A stretch of DNA of 64,000 bases from Paramecium octaurelia. Taxonomy: Eukaryota > Ciliophora > Oligohymenophorea > Peniculida > Parameciidae. Every line of letters starts with the position of its first letter. Positions within the stretch are counted from its first letter, which is position 1. The position numbers were made by a program, and so were the translations under genes. Below are positions 1-14,017 of the stretch, piece after piece. The stretch lies in contig CAJJDP010000020.1 of the NCBI GenBank assembly GCA_905182995.1, forward strand, positions 375,453 through 439,452, written 5' to 3'. The notes under the pieces are model-generated. The model did not search any database and was not told the origin of the DNA. It was given only the letters and a program-made list of their open reading frames with translations.

Positions 1-1
1 A

Positions 2-932
2 GGCCTATCACAGCTGTTTAAACTTCTTTTGAAAAAATTATGCATTATTAGTCTACTGATTAGCCTTATTCCCCCAATCCTTATTGTATTAAATTACTTT
101 GCTATTTTTGTAGATATTCAATATTCTAATGATGGGCAGGAGGTGTGTAATATAATGAATAGTTAAAACAGATGCCTATTCAATAATTCATTAGAAGGTA
201 AATTGTGGTTACAAAAGCCAACAGATATCTAACAATCACAGGTAAAGCAATCTGCCAGTGCTCATCTATTAAATGTATCGCCATTAGCATCTTAACTTCC
301 GCATGTTGAACAAGCGCAGTAGAAACATGTTTAATCTATAAAAGAAGAAAAGCACTTTTAAAAAGAGCAGCTTAAATTCTTTAAAGAAGATTCTATATAG
401 AGTGAGGAAGTCCTGAATGCAGAGGAAAGCAGCATTTGCTAAAAAGCCAAAAAAAAGAACAATGTAAGGGGCAAGCGACATAAGCATACAAGTGATAGTT
501 CTGAATCCTTTAGAATCAGTAGAAAGAAAAAAACATCTAAGGTTAACGATACAAAAAACATTACGAAAAATTACTCAAAAGCCATAATTTCATACATTTT
601 CAACAATCCTGAGTTAGTTTAAAAAATAATGTCTAAACATAGATATGACGATTTCATTAATTTCTTAAAAAATAAAAAAAATCAAATGACCAATATAAAA
701 TAACTTAGAGACTTATGGGTGGATGGTGGCAAAAATTCTGAGTTTAATAGAGTCTTTAGAATTATAAGGTAATATAATTTTAATATTAAGTTAACAATTT
801 TTAAAATCTCAAGCTGTCTCTTATGTTTATAATTCTAGAATTTCAAATACTTAATGGCATTTGAAATATAGATTCAATCTACTCAGAGCACTTAGAGAGC
901 CAGAAAACTTCAAATTCATTAAAGATATATGA
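2..932 (+). CDS. 5'-truncated gene of unknown Paramecium family (302 codons seen)
   Basis: Function not recognised. The frame is already open at the window edge, so the start lies outside. A hydrophobic stretch of about 25 residues lies at residues 5-35 (IISLLISLIPPILIVLNYF), probably a membrane segment or the end of one. A polar, Gln/Lys-rich linker follows, then a C-terminal domain of about 110 residues starting near NITKNYSKAIISYIF. One intron of 22 nt (769-790) restores the frame before the TGA at 930-932. The C-terminal domain resembles that of the gene at 14018-14517 (KNxxKNxSxxIxxxIF, then FLK...SYVYN against FIS...FRYN), so both seem to belong to one family. That link is by eye only. 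Confidence 0.7.
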
Positions 933-1742
933 CATAAATTTGATAATATTTATTAAAATTGTAAACTAGTCCAAATGTATAAATAAGAAAAAGTAATTTT
1001 CCAAACTATTTCTTGTAAAATAAAACATTTTATGACCATGATAAATGCAACAATTATAAAATAATCAATAAGTATATTCGAAGGAGTGATTAAAATCACT
1101 AATTATTACTGAATAGAAAATTTTCATCATTGACCTATAGAAAAATAAACTCTATAAAAATATTATAAATTTGTATATTTAAAATTATGCATCTAGATAA
1201 TTATTTACTATGGCACGCTGATTTCTTAAATAAGTATACAAATAATTTGGCAAAACCAACCATTTACTATTCCTTCTGAAAAGGAATGCATGTATAATAC
1301 TTCCTTAGTTGTTTTGGGATATAAATTAATTCAATATTGAAAGTGATTCCTTACATTATATATTTGAATTAATTTAATTAAGGCTATTACTTTATTACAT
1401 CAAAAATCTCAAAGTAAAATGAATTATTATATTAATCCAAATAAAGCCAATGATTATTCAATAACCTTAAGAATCTTCCATTTGGTCATTAAAAAGAGAA
1501 ATTTTCCACATAAATAAAATGTATATACCTATGATATGGGTAGTAATTTCTATCATCTAATATGAATAATTGACTCATAATTAATAGAATAGATAAAATA
1601 ATTTATGACCTAAAAATCAACATTTCTTTTACTTATACATTAGTATCATTCATACTTAATTTATTATCCCTTGAGTTCCTAGCTATTAATAAGTGATTAA
1701 TTTCTACCTTTAACCTATTTTAGTGAAAAATCAAATTTTTTT
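933..1742. other. 810 nt with no confident gene
   Basis: AT-rich. Both strands carry short ORFs free of TGA. The longest on the plus strand is about 110 codons, roughly 975-1280, with no early ATG. None joins to others through convincing 20-33 nt introns. With TGA as the only stop such ORFs are expected by chance. I see no RNA gene or repeat. Confidence 0.5.
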
Positions 1743-1992
1743 TCAGTTCAATTCTTGATCTGAAATTTTAAATAATATTATTTTCTTAACTCTAGAATAA
1801 ATTTTTGATTTAATATTATCAGATATCAAAGTTTATAATATTCTAATTGATTAAAAGAGATCTTTCAATCATTTAAATGAAGATACCTGTAGTATATATA
1901 GATTTGAATTCTTCATTTAGTTTTTCTATTTTGTTTATCAATTCTATGATTGTATTTTATATTTAAAAAATAATATATGTCAATAATTCAAT
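1743..1992 (-). CDS. Orphan C-terminal reading frame just downstream of the FHA gene
   Basis: An open frame of 74 residues without an ATG, with one 25-nt intron (1862-1886). The sequence looks coding: a Leu/Ile heptad-like stretch (NTIIELINKIEKLNEEF), then a charged tail ending at TGA 1743-1745. It starts only 1 nt inside the stop of the FHA gene but in another frame, and no GT...AG intron can join them because a TGA in this frame follows the last usable AG. It may be the true C-terminus of the FHA gene separated by a one-base slip in the gene or the assembly, or a remnant. Confidence 0.4.
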
Positions 1993-2721
1993 TCAAATAA
2001 ATGGCCAATCTAAAATCTTTATAACAATATTGATTATGATTAGAGAACATCTGATGTTTAACTAAAATCCATACTCCATTTTTTGATGTATTTTCCTAAA
2101 ATCCATCAACCAAGAATATCCTTCCATTCTAGACTTTAATATGAGCATGTTAATGTGATGAACACATTGTTGGATTAATCATTTATATTTATTCAAATAT
2201 AGAATCTTATTTTGATTTCTTTTTAACAAAGACAATGTTCATGTTCTCTTTTATCATAAAAGACTGATTATTGATTATAATTTCTCCTTACTAAATTTGA
2301 ATAAATTGTTGGTTTTATCCTGAAGGTAACCCAACATAATATTCTTCTCCTCTTAATAACTCTTTTTATTATTTTACTCTTTCATAGATTCCATCATTTT
2401 ACAAATTTACGACCATTTATATTGGATGATTATTAATTATCCTATAATTAGATCTAATAATAATACAAAGGGTAGATTAAACTCAATATTTCATCTTATT
2501 AAAAAGTATAATTAATTTCTTAAAGTATATCCTTGTTTAAATTAGTAATGGTGGATTATTTTAACACAAGACCACTATCAATATCAAATACTAAGCGACA
2601 TTTATTTATTATATTAGCTATAACCACTCTAAAAATTAGAAATTGAGTACTTTTATTATTTCTCTTAATTGATACAGCTTAAAATGTCGATTGAGACCCT
2701 TAATTTAGTTTAATAATCCAT
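1988..2721 (-). CDS. FHA-domain protein (228 aa)
   Basis: The forkhead-associated fold is a phosphothreonine-binding module. The last third carries its hallmark: SSHQHAHI, then NGRIFLVDGF, then SKNGVWILV, that is the S-x2-H motif followed by the NG turn. An earlier NDGIYERV with LLRGEEYYVG may be a second, weaker FHA-like repeat around residues 100-130. Introns are 2629-2650 (22 nt) and 2442-2466 (25 nt). The start is the first ATG of the open frame. The frame stops soon after the NG turn, which is short for a complete FHA sandwich, and the next ORF (1743-1992) may be the missing end. Client unknown. Confidence 0.75.
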
Positions 2722-2884
2722 TATATATAATATTAAACTCATCGAAAAAAACTAAATATTATAACTCCAATATAAATTTAATTGAGATAAATTAAAATGA
2801 ATTTCTTTTGAACATTTTACATTCTATCTATATTATTAATTATGATGTAATAATTTGGGGAATCAATAAATTTTTGAATTAAAT

Positions 2885-3115
2885 TCAAAAAATATCTTTA
2901 TAATAAACAAAGTGTGCAACCTTGATGGCGGCAATTACAAATTTTACTATATTATCACTCAGATCTCTGGAATATTTAATAATCAAGTTGCAAATTTCTT
3001 GTATGAATTCAGAGTAAATTACGGAATGAGTTGATATTGAAATATTTATCAATCTTATATGAAAAAAATCTTCACTATTAGTATTTTAGTAGTACTTCAA
3101 GGCTGGAGTAGTCAT
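2885..3115 (-). CDS. Small hypothetical protein (76 aa)
   Basis: Not recognised. A single-exon frame starts MTTPALKYYQ and continues with NSEDFFHIRLINIS, EFIQEICNLIIKYSRDL and VKFVIAAIKVAHF. Residue use is balanced and amphipathic, mostly helical, with no obvious membrane segment. An alternative 25-nt intron (GTTG...AAAG) near the end would change the last dozen residues. The opposite strand also has an open frame here (2850-3034, no ATG). I prefer this strand because it has a start codon, runs the same way as the FHA gene and has more protein-like composition. Confidence 0.45.
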
Positions 3116-3164
3116 TAAGATTTAAGTGAAGTTAAATATTTGTAATTTTTTAATATTTTTTATA

Positions 3165-4432
3165 ATGGGTAATAAAAATAATCGTATACAAGACGAAGAA
3201 GAGTATATAAAAGTTTATTTGGAGTTAAATTAAACAAAATTATCGTTGGAGTAAAATTTATAAGGCAAAGTTATCTTCAAAGTTCCACCCTAAATATAAG
3301 GGTAGTTTGATTTGAATTTAAAGGTATATTTATTTATCCTAATTAGATTTATGGTCTTGAAAATGCTTATTATAACTTCAAAGAAAAAAATAAAAGCCTT
3401 TATTAATATTCTGTGAAGAATCATGAATTCTTTGAGAAGACTGTAAACCTGGTTTAAAATTAAAGGTAAAAACATTATTAAATGCCATTTAAGAATTTAA
3501 GTTGACGAATATCTGTTCGTAGCCTTTGATTGGAACCCAGAGATTTCAATTCCTTCTCTCGATTACAAATATAGTGCTGACTTGATAGTCTCTAGAGAGT
3601 ATATATTGGAGGCTATATTAATTGTTAAAAATTAAAGAAATAAACAATTATTGTAGAAGTGCCAATAAAAGATTTTAATTTATAAAGATTCTAATGGATT
3701 TAAATAATAACTGAGATCTTTGAAAAATTCTGAGAAAAAGAATCAGAAAGTAGATGCAATAACAACATATAAATGGTTTAGATAACAAAAAGGGGTAATA
3801 GATTTAATTCAAAATTAGTTAGTTTTTGTATCGTTTGAGGCTGATAAATCTGAAATTGTTAATGGGGATTATTTAAATGTGACTGCAGACGTAGATAACA
3901 CGTTTGGATATCTAAATATATAATCTGCAAAAATATTATTCTATTTAGAATTTATTATAAAAGAAAAGTTTTTATAAGGAATGCCTAAAGTATTAATGTG
4001 TGAAGAGAAGCTAGAAGAAAAAGAGCAGAATAGATATTTTGGGAAGATGAATTTTTAAATAACTGACAAATTAAACCTACCTTATGAATCAGTTTCTGAA
4101 AGAGTAGGTTGCAGATGTATTGTCGTTTTATAATTGATTTTTGAATGTAAAAATATTACTATTCAGCAGAACTTTGTTTAGGATCAGGAGTTGATAATGT
4201 GGAATTTATACTCCCTTACATGTAATATTGTAGAGACAATAAGGACAATGCAGAACCATATTTGGAATGCTAGGCAGAAATAAAAAACATAGATAGTCTC
4301 AACAAGTTTATGAGTCCACATTATCAAATTCTATCTTAAAGACAAACAATTTAAATTGAGGAAAAAGAATTTTTATAGAATAGAGAAACTAGAGTGGCAT
4401 AGGAATCGTAAATTCTCATAATGAAAGAATGA
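3165..4432 (+). CDS. Arrestin-fold-like protein (398 aa)
   Basis: Probable arrestin-like (alpha-arrestin) protein, by pattern only. The N-terminal segment YIKVYLELNQTKLSLEQNLQGKVIFKV reads like the first two beta strands of arrestin N domains (an xVxG-type turn followed by hydrophobic-alternating strands), and QFDLNLKIYGLE fits the next strand. A second beta-rich half follows at about residues 215-330 with NGDYLNVTADVDN, as in a C domain. The tail is acidic and Gln-rich. No PPxY motif seen. Introns are 3324-3346, 3466-3493 and 4147-4166. The family is trafficking/ubiquitin-adaptor in other eukaryotes; I cannot assign a client. Confidence 0.55.
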
Positions 4433-4515
4433 AAAGATTTATAAATTTTATGATTTTTGCTGAATTTTTATTAAATTAAATATTTTCTAAGCAATAATTT
4501 ATTTAATTATTAATT

Positions 4516-5118
4516 ATGGAAAAGCTGAGTGTGGAAATATTGAAACAAATAAAATCAAACACCCAAATTAGGTATTAACAAGATGACAATTGTGCTGTTA
4601 TATCTGTACATGGACCTTACTAAATTGGATCATAAAAAGCAAACTAATGTATTATAATACATCGATTTAGAGGCTATCCTTGACATACAGATCAAATTTG
4701 AGTAGGATAAATCTTTAGAATATTAATTGAAATCCATATTTGAACAGGCTCTCAATTTACAAGAATACCCCTAGTAACAAATAAGAGTTTCTTGCATTAT
4801 CTAAATTAATTCAATCAATGTATACATCAAATTTCAAACATCAAATAGATATTTTCAACTTTATGCAATGGAATAATGATAGCCTTATTGCATCAAGGCA
4901 TATCCATGAGCAAATCCATCTATAGTATTACAATAGGCAACACTCGTTTAGTATTTCAATAGATCACTAATGATTTGCTCTTTGTAGACAACAAAAAGTC
5001 ATAACCAATTGATTAGACCATAGACTAAATTAAAGAAGGAATAGGTAAAGCTCAACTGTTTGAATAATGGCTTCGCAGTTATTTATATGAATATTATGTT
5101 AATAATAATTTGTTATGA
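4516..5118 (+). CDS. Exosome RNase PH-fold subunit, Rrp46-like (183 aa)
   Basis: Predicted ring subunit of the RNA exosome. The order of motifs follows the RNase PH family: DDNCAVISVHGPYQIG (early strands), ILDIQIKFEQ, an acidic helix LKSIFEQALNL, IRVSCIIQINSIN, then TLCNGIMIALLHQGISM, which matches the N-A/G-x3-A-L-x2-A-G-I/V-P-M helix of Rrp46/Rrp41-type subunits. The length of 183 aa is typical of the small catalytically inactive subunits, and I see no phosphorolytic Arg/Asp set. Introns are 4649-4670 and 4820-4848. The gene ends 37 nt from the convergent PI4-kinase gene. Rrp46 against Rrp41/Mtr3 is a judgement. Confidence 0.75.
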
Positions 5119-5155
5119 CACAAATAAATATAATAAGACTTCTTCTTCCAATTCA

Positions 5156-7736
<2,581 letters not shown>

Positions 7737-8055
7737 TAGTTTAATACAATAATTATGTCTATAATCAATTAAATTATTTAAAGATTATAAAAATAGTAAA
7801 TTATTTTTAAGTATTTGAATCAAATAAGATTGGTTGGAAATGAGATCCTGACTATTGAAATAATGACAAGAATTAGATTTTAGATTTGAGTTGCTAAAAT
7901 TAAACAAGTTGTTCAAATTGTGCAAGAATTAGTACTTTGAGTATTGAATTATGGAACTGATTGTGAGATATTGTCAAATGTAGAGGGAGTAAGTTGAATC
8001 AAATAAAAAGAGAAAATATGAAAGATTTATTATAAATTAATTAATTAACAGTCAT
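7737..8055. other. Divergent intergenic region
   Basis: 319 nt between the start codons of the PI4-kinase (leftward) and the MORN gene (rightward), so it must hold both promoters. AT-rich with no recognisable motif and no convincing ORF. Confidence 0.6.
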
Positions 8056-9373
8056 ATGGGTTAGGCTAATTGTGCTTGTGTAAAGACTGTCAATTTTGAT
8101 CATAATCAAATTGAGAGCGACAAGAAATTAAGAGTGAGCAGAAAAGAACAATAAATTGAAGATGAGGAGATTAAATTATTAAGATGCATTATCAAGATAT
8201 AAGCATTATTGAGAGGATGGATAGTCAGAAAGAAATATCATTATGTTTAGGTTCAATTGTACAACAGCAAAGTGAACAATATCTTAAAATAATTCTCATT
8301 AACACATTTATCAAAATTCAGCAAAGTATTACAATAGTTGTACCATTTATTTAGATGGCCCCATTTCCTTTCTCAGAACATAGATATTAAGATAATGAAA
8401 GTGAGGCCTACGAAAATAGATTTTTTAGGAATGCTGTCTTATTGGAAAATGGAGCAATCTACATAGGAGAATGGTTTGGAGATAAGAAATTCGGAAAAGG
8501 TATTTAAATATGGAAGGATGGATCAATATATGAAGGCTTCTGGATTAAAGATATGGCTAATGGAAAAGGGAGGTTGTATCACGCCAATGGAGACATTTAC
8601 GATGGAGTATCAATAAATAAATACTTAGGACTGGGAAGATCATAAATCGAAAGGTTATGGAATATATATTCATTCTGATGGAGCCAGGTATGAAGGCAAC
8701 TGGAATAATGATTAATAAAATGGATTTGGTATTGAAATCTGGCCAGATGGAGCTAAACACGAAGGAGAATATTAGAATGGAGTCAAACATGGAAAAGGGA
8801 AGTTTGGTAATTATAAATCAATAAGGATATAGTTTGGGCTGATAAAGCTTAGTATTGTGGTTAATTCTTAAACAATCAGATTAATGGGATAGGCAGGTAT
8901 TCTTGGCCTGATGGTAGAAAGTATTGTGGAGAATGGCTAAATAATAAGATGCATGGTTTAGGCCTATTTTAATGGAGTGATGGAAGAGTCTACATTGGTG
9001 AATATATAGATGACAAAAAGCATGGATAAGGAATTTTTGAATGGTAATTGTCTTATTTAATTATTATAGGCCTGATGGTAAGAAATACATAGGATTTTGG
9101 GCTGAAGGTAAATAACATGGGAGAGGTATCTTTATAGCTGGGCAATAAAGAAAATAAGGGGAATGGAAAAATGGAAACAGGGAAAGATGGATCATTTTTG
9201 ATTCAGATAACGAATTGGATTTAATAGAAAAGAAAATGACGCAGCTAAAAGTGTAATATTCTTAAATTACTGAAACACAACTTTTAGATAAATCAAAAAA
9301 GGCTTTGCCATTGCCTAATAATTCTTTAATTAAAGGTGAGAAATTCAAGCCACTTCAAAATCATAATTCTTGA
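8056..9373 (+). CDS. IQ-motif and MORN-repeat protein (404 aa)
   Basis: Likely membrane- or cytoskeleton-associated scaffold. An IQ calmodulin-binding motif sits at about residues 55-72 ([15 protein letters not shown]). From about residue 115 to 330 there are roughly nine MORN repeats of 23 residues with the pattern Y-x-G-x-W/F...G-x-G (for example [42 protein letters not shown]). The C-terminal 70 residues are charged and polar. The start MGQANCACVK has Gly2 with Cys at 6 and 8, suggesting N-myristoylation and palmitoylation. Introns: 8326-8354, 8607-8628, 8807-8832, 9044-9069; three lie at MORN-repeat boundaries. MORN/IQ proteins are common in alveolate cortex and cilia; localisation here is inference. 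Confidence 0.9.
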
Positions 9374-9525
9374 TTAATAGAAAAATAGCTCATGTTCTTA
9401 GATATTTTAACATTATTTTTATACAAACATAGATCTTCCTTTTAGATATATGATGTCCTTGTATTAATAAATATAAGAACATTTTTAATTAATTAAATGA
9501 CTTTTAACTTTAAATATTTATAACT

Positions 9526-10216
9526 TCATTTTTATGCAAATTAAGAGAACTCTTCTTTCATTTATTGTTCTTTTAGTTTTTGTTCATAAAAGATCTTTTC
9601 CTTTAATTCTCCATTTTATTCTTTAGCAAGTCTTACTTATTCTTCAGCCAATTTTCTTGCCTCTTAGTCTTTTTTTCTAATATGGTTAATAATTCAAATT
9701 TACAATTTTTCTGGATCAGATTCATATTAACCTATTTCTTACATCAAAGTGACGAAGACTTCTTTTAATTTTTTGAACATGTCTTTCTTAATCAAGTCTT
9801 TGCACTTATCAGAAATGGCTGTTTTAGTATTGCAGCTTATATGAATTATTTCGAATTCGTTATCCAAAGAATTCAAGTCCTTAATTTTATATGTTCCCTC
9901 AGCCTCATGATCTTAATTGACACCTTAATATTCAATTATTTAATATACCATGCCATTCAACTTCTATATCGAAATCGTATATCAAAACTTGTTTTCCCTT
10001 TCTGATGTTAACTTAAGCCTTTCAATAAATAAGCAATTTTACATCTCCAGTGATTGACTTCACAACCTAATTGAACAAAGTGATATCTCCAGATTCAACT
10101 TTGCATGATTTGATCTTAGATTCAATCAATTGCTTTGAAATTGGAGTGTAATTTTTCTCTTCCCAATGCCAACTATTTGGATTCCAAAGTGACCCTGCTC
10201 CTTATTGTTTAGCCAT
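9526..10216 (-). CDS. Aha1-type Hsp90 cochaperone, N domain plus coiled coil (204 aa)
   Basis: The Aha1 N domain binds the Hsp90 middle domain and stimulates its ATPase. The start SLWNPNSWHWEEKNYTPIS matches the N-terminal NxWHWxE signature of AHSA1, and the following beta/alpha region (GDAQVNIRKGKQVLIYDFDIEVEW, AEGTYKIKDL) matches the rest of the N domain to about residue 150. The C-terminal SRPBCC domain of classical Aha1 is absent; a Lys/Glu/Gln-rich helix (RKLAEEQVRLAKEQNGELKEK) fills the last 50 residues. This resembles the short Hch1-type layout with a coiled-coil tail. Introns: 10019-10042, 9924-9948, 9677-9703. Confidence 0.85.
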
Positions 10217-11051
10217 TAGTTATATTTTTAATTGAACTAAATAATATTGCTGGATTCATTTTATTGTCATCAAAATCTAGAACTTTCGATAATTAGAATT
10301 AACTTTGTTATAAATTTCCATTTTTAATCTCAAGAATACCTTTCTTTAAAGTATTATTTCCTATAAATTTTCAACATTTCCCACTAACCATGTTAAAAAG
10401 AATTCAAACAATTTAATTATGAACAACAGAAGAAAGATGAATGAGTTAAAATCAATTATTTTTAATTAATGTATTCATAAATTAATTATAAATACTCAAA
10501 ACATCTAGTTCAACAATTATTATCTTGAAAGATATGAAATAACTATAATTGTCATTTAGAAATGGTATTTAACATTTAGAGTTCTCCTATTTAAAATTAA
10601 TTCATTGAAGGCTAAATAATAATGAAAAATAAAATTCTGGATTTGACAAGCTTTGAATGTATGATTTTTCAGTTTTAGAAATCAATAAAGCCAGAATCAG
10701 AATTTGCAAATTGATTCATTTGAATTATTGAGTTTTACTCATTATATGAATGAATAAATATTTCATGATTAATTTTATTTTTGTTGGATTTTATTGTTTA
10801 AAAATTATTATTATGGTCTTTTGAATAAGCTTTAATCACTATTTTCTAAATTTTCACCTAGATTCGTTTTATAAAAGTAATGATATTTGTTAACTTAATC
10901 GTTCATCCATGTATTGAGATAAAGAAATCTGTTTTTTGTTAAAAATATTGTTTCAATTTTATATTCTTCAATAATAACTATTTGATTGCAATATTTTTTG
11001 AAATAAGTAATACATTATTAAAAAGGTTATACAATAATATATATAATAGTT
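10217..11051. other. 835-nt divergent intergenic region with a doubtful small ORF
   Basis: Separates the leftward Aha1 gene from the rightward K+ channel, so it holds both promoters. It contains several TGA-free frames. The most protein-like is on the minus strand at 10763-10906 (47 codons, MNDQVNKYHYFYKTNLGENL..., Gln/Asn-rich end). A plus-strand frame of about 130 codons between 10260 and 10620 is AT-driven. None is secure. Confidence 0.4.
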
Positions 11052-13743
11052 ATGGATGAAATATTAATGTCTTAGCGAATGGGACCATCTGCACTGACTC
11101 AATAGTTAACTTCTAAGTAAGAGTCGCCGTGCAATCTAATGCAAGAGGAGGACTATCAAGTATAAAGCTAAAGAAATATCAGCGAGAACAAGAGCATAGA
11201 TATGAATATGTCTAGGTTTGAAAGTAAAGTAATAAAATAAAGTTATTAAAGACCGAGTTTAAGAAACATGCATTATTCTTAACAAATAGAGCCTCAAGAA
11301 CAATTTAACCATAGAAATAATCACATTTTTTGTAAAGCTTCAAATTGTAATAACATGTTCATCGATTCATTAATAATTTATTTACAAATTCTTATATTCT
11401 TAGAAATACTTACAAGTAAAAAATTACGGATAAGCTACTTGAATAATAATTTATTTCTTAGCATAAGAAAAAGGGTAATATAATTTTAAATAATCAAGAT
11501 TATGAGAACGATTCAGTTATTCCAATATTCTTGCCATCTACAAATTCAATAATTTTATGGGACATTCTTGGATTTTTATGTAATCTAATGATGCTTTGGT
11601 TCACTCCATTCCTTGGATCATTTGATAATTACTACAATGAAGCAATATCAGTGCTACAATAAATTATATTAATATATCTAATTTTTGACTTTTTAGCATA
11701 ATTCAATAGAGGAGTATTTGTATCAGCAGTTTTGATAACAAATAGGAAGAAGATCATTAATTAATATATAAAATCAAATGCTTTGACAGATTTCTTAAGA
11801 TTATTTATATGGGCTGATCTGAAATATTAATTATTATCTAATTTTTGGTTTGAGATCATAATAGTGCTACAAATAATATTGATATATTAGAGGCTACTTA
11901 GATATTTATAAGAATATTATTATCAATGTATCTATTCAAAGGGAGGATAAAACTTTGTATTAGATTTAGTTCAGTTGATCATTCAAATTTATTATTTTGC
12001 ACATATCATAGCATGTATATGGCATTACGTTGGTGAAAATACCTACTATTTGCAGAATTCTTGGATTATATAAAACTAATTAAACGACGAAACAGTTTGG
12101 CATCGATATAATTCAGCTTTTTATTGGGCAACTATGACAATGACAACTGTAGGCTATGGAGATTTCTCAGCCTAAAACTAAGTTGAAATGATTGTCTCTT
12201 CTTTAATAATGTTCTTTTCTAGTTATGCTTTTGCTTATACAATGAGTTCGATTGGCATAATCCTAAAAAATGTTTATGATACTAAACTAACTTATAAGTA
12301 TGAATACCAGTATAATTAGAAAGAACCTAATTTAAATGATTTAATATATGAGTAAGAACTAAGTTGATGAATCTACTTAAGGAAGAATAAGGAATTACTT
12401 AAGATTCTAATAAGCTCAAGAAAAGAAAGAGAATTAGGATGAAATTAAAAACCTTATCAACCAATTACCTAAGAATTTATAATAAGATTTAAATTCAGAC
12501 ATTTAATCTAGAGTAATTAGAAAGATGAACTTGATTATAAATCATTTCTCAAAGTTTACATAATAATAGGTTGCTAAAAACCTAGAATTGATCTAATTTA
12601 TTCCTGGAGATATTATATATAAATAAGGTGGTCAACATGAAGATAATTTGTAATTTTGTAATTAATTTTTAAGATATTTTTTATCAACTGGAGATGCTAT
12701 CTTGAAAGAAATTCAAACTGACTAAAAACTCAGATCTGTCAAATCTTCACAATACTTGGGTTATTATTGTCTTTTTACTGGATTTCCTCCTAAAGAAACA
12801 GCAATTTGTCAAAGTCCAAGTGAACTATATAAAATTAGTAGAAGGAAATTTCTGGATATCGTTCGTCAAAACCAAAAGGATTTTGAAATCTTTCATCACA
12901 TCAAGGAGAAGTTGATTTTTTCAACAAATTATGTCCTTTTTGATCATAAATGTAACTTTTGCAATCGATATATTCATCAAGAAATTGATTGTCCTTTGAT
13001 TTAATATAAACCTGATCTAGAAGCTATTTTGAAGAAATAAGATTTTAAATAAATTCTAAATCATAGGAGATCAATTATTAGAACAAAGAGAAAACATCAT
13101 GCATTAGCATAACATCAACCTATTGAACAATAATTGAAATTATTTCAGTAAGACAATCAATTTTGTGATGATACAGATTCTGAATAGGATGGTAAATTGA
13201 GATAGGAAAAATCATTTTTTTCTGATCAATAAAAAGGCTCATTATAATTATTAGTAACCGAAGAGGATGGTCTCATTGAAAATTCTTCATCTAGATAGAA
13301 TTAAAAAAGAATATCATAACATTATGGCCCATTAAAATTATAAAACAGTATCTTGCATTATTAATCTAGTGTCATCATTTTCAAAGTAGCAAATAGGATA
13401 AGTTGAATAGAAAACTTCATTAAGAAGAACATATCTCTAAAATGAAGAGTAGATTTTAATCAAAAGCTAAAGTATGATTCAGGAAGTGCAATTGTTATTA
13501 TAAAAATAATGTAAATCCTCTTTCATTTTGGACAAAGTAGGCACTGCATTTCAAAGTTATATGCCTCAATATACAATTGAATCATAGATAAGAGAATTAT
13601 AAAAAGGATAGAAAAAAAGACAACAAAAAAGATTTTGGAAAGATGATGAAAAAAAACTGAATAAATACACATTTTCTAATACTGTTAAATTATTGGCTCT
13701 AAAAATACTTAATTAAGGCAGAAAGGGGGTAAGCAAACTATGA
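11052..13743 (+). CDS. Voltage/cyclic-nucleotide-type K+ channel with CCHC motif (873 aa)
   Basis: A six-TM potassium channel of the EAG/CNG superfamily. The first ~150 residues are polar. Membrane segments begin near IILWDILGFLCNLMMLWF. The pore reads TMTTVGYGDFS (GYGD filter at about residue 360), followed by S6 and a C-linker (KKNLIQMIQYM...RIRNYLRF). A cyclic-nucleotide-binding domain covers about 495-610 (FIPGDIIYKQGG...), though it lacks a clear PBC arginine signature. Just after it, codons at 12951-12992 spell a CX2CX4HX4C knuckle (CNFCNRYIHQEIDC). The rest is a long polar tail. Introns: 11229-11251, 12298-12319, 13386-13410. Paramecium has a very large family of such channels. Confidence 0.9.
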
Positions 13744-14017
13744 ATTTATATTTTTTTAATGATAATAATCATAGATATTATATAAAGCATATATGATAGA
13801 ATTATTTTAATTATTTATCAATCACCTTTAGAGAAAGCGAAATCGTGCTATTTGAAGTTTCGAAATTAAAATATTATAATATTAATTTTAGATATTCTAA
13901 CTAATTTAATTTTTAAATATAATGATGCCAATCTGCTGCAATTAAAATTTTTTCGAATAGCACTTTTTAACTTTTACTCATCTACTTATCCATATCTGAA
14001 TCACTTCTTCAATAAGA

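Noticed and set aside
10763-10906. Possible 47-codon minus-strand gene between Aha1 and the K+ channel
   Set aside because: Protein-like but short, no intron support, and competing ORFs on both strands.
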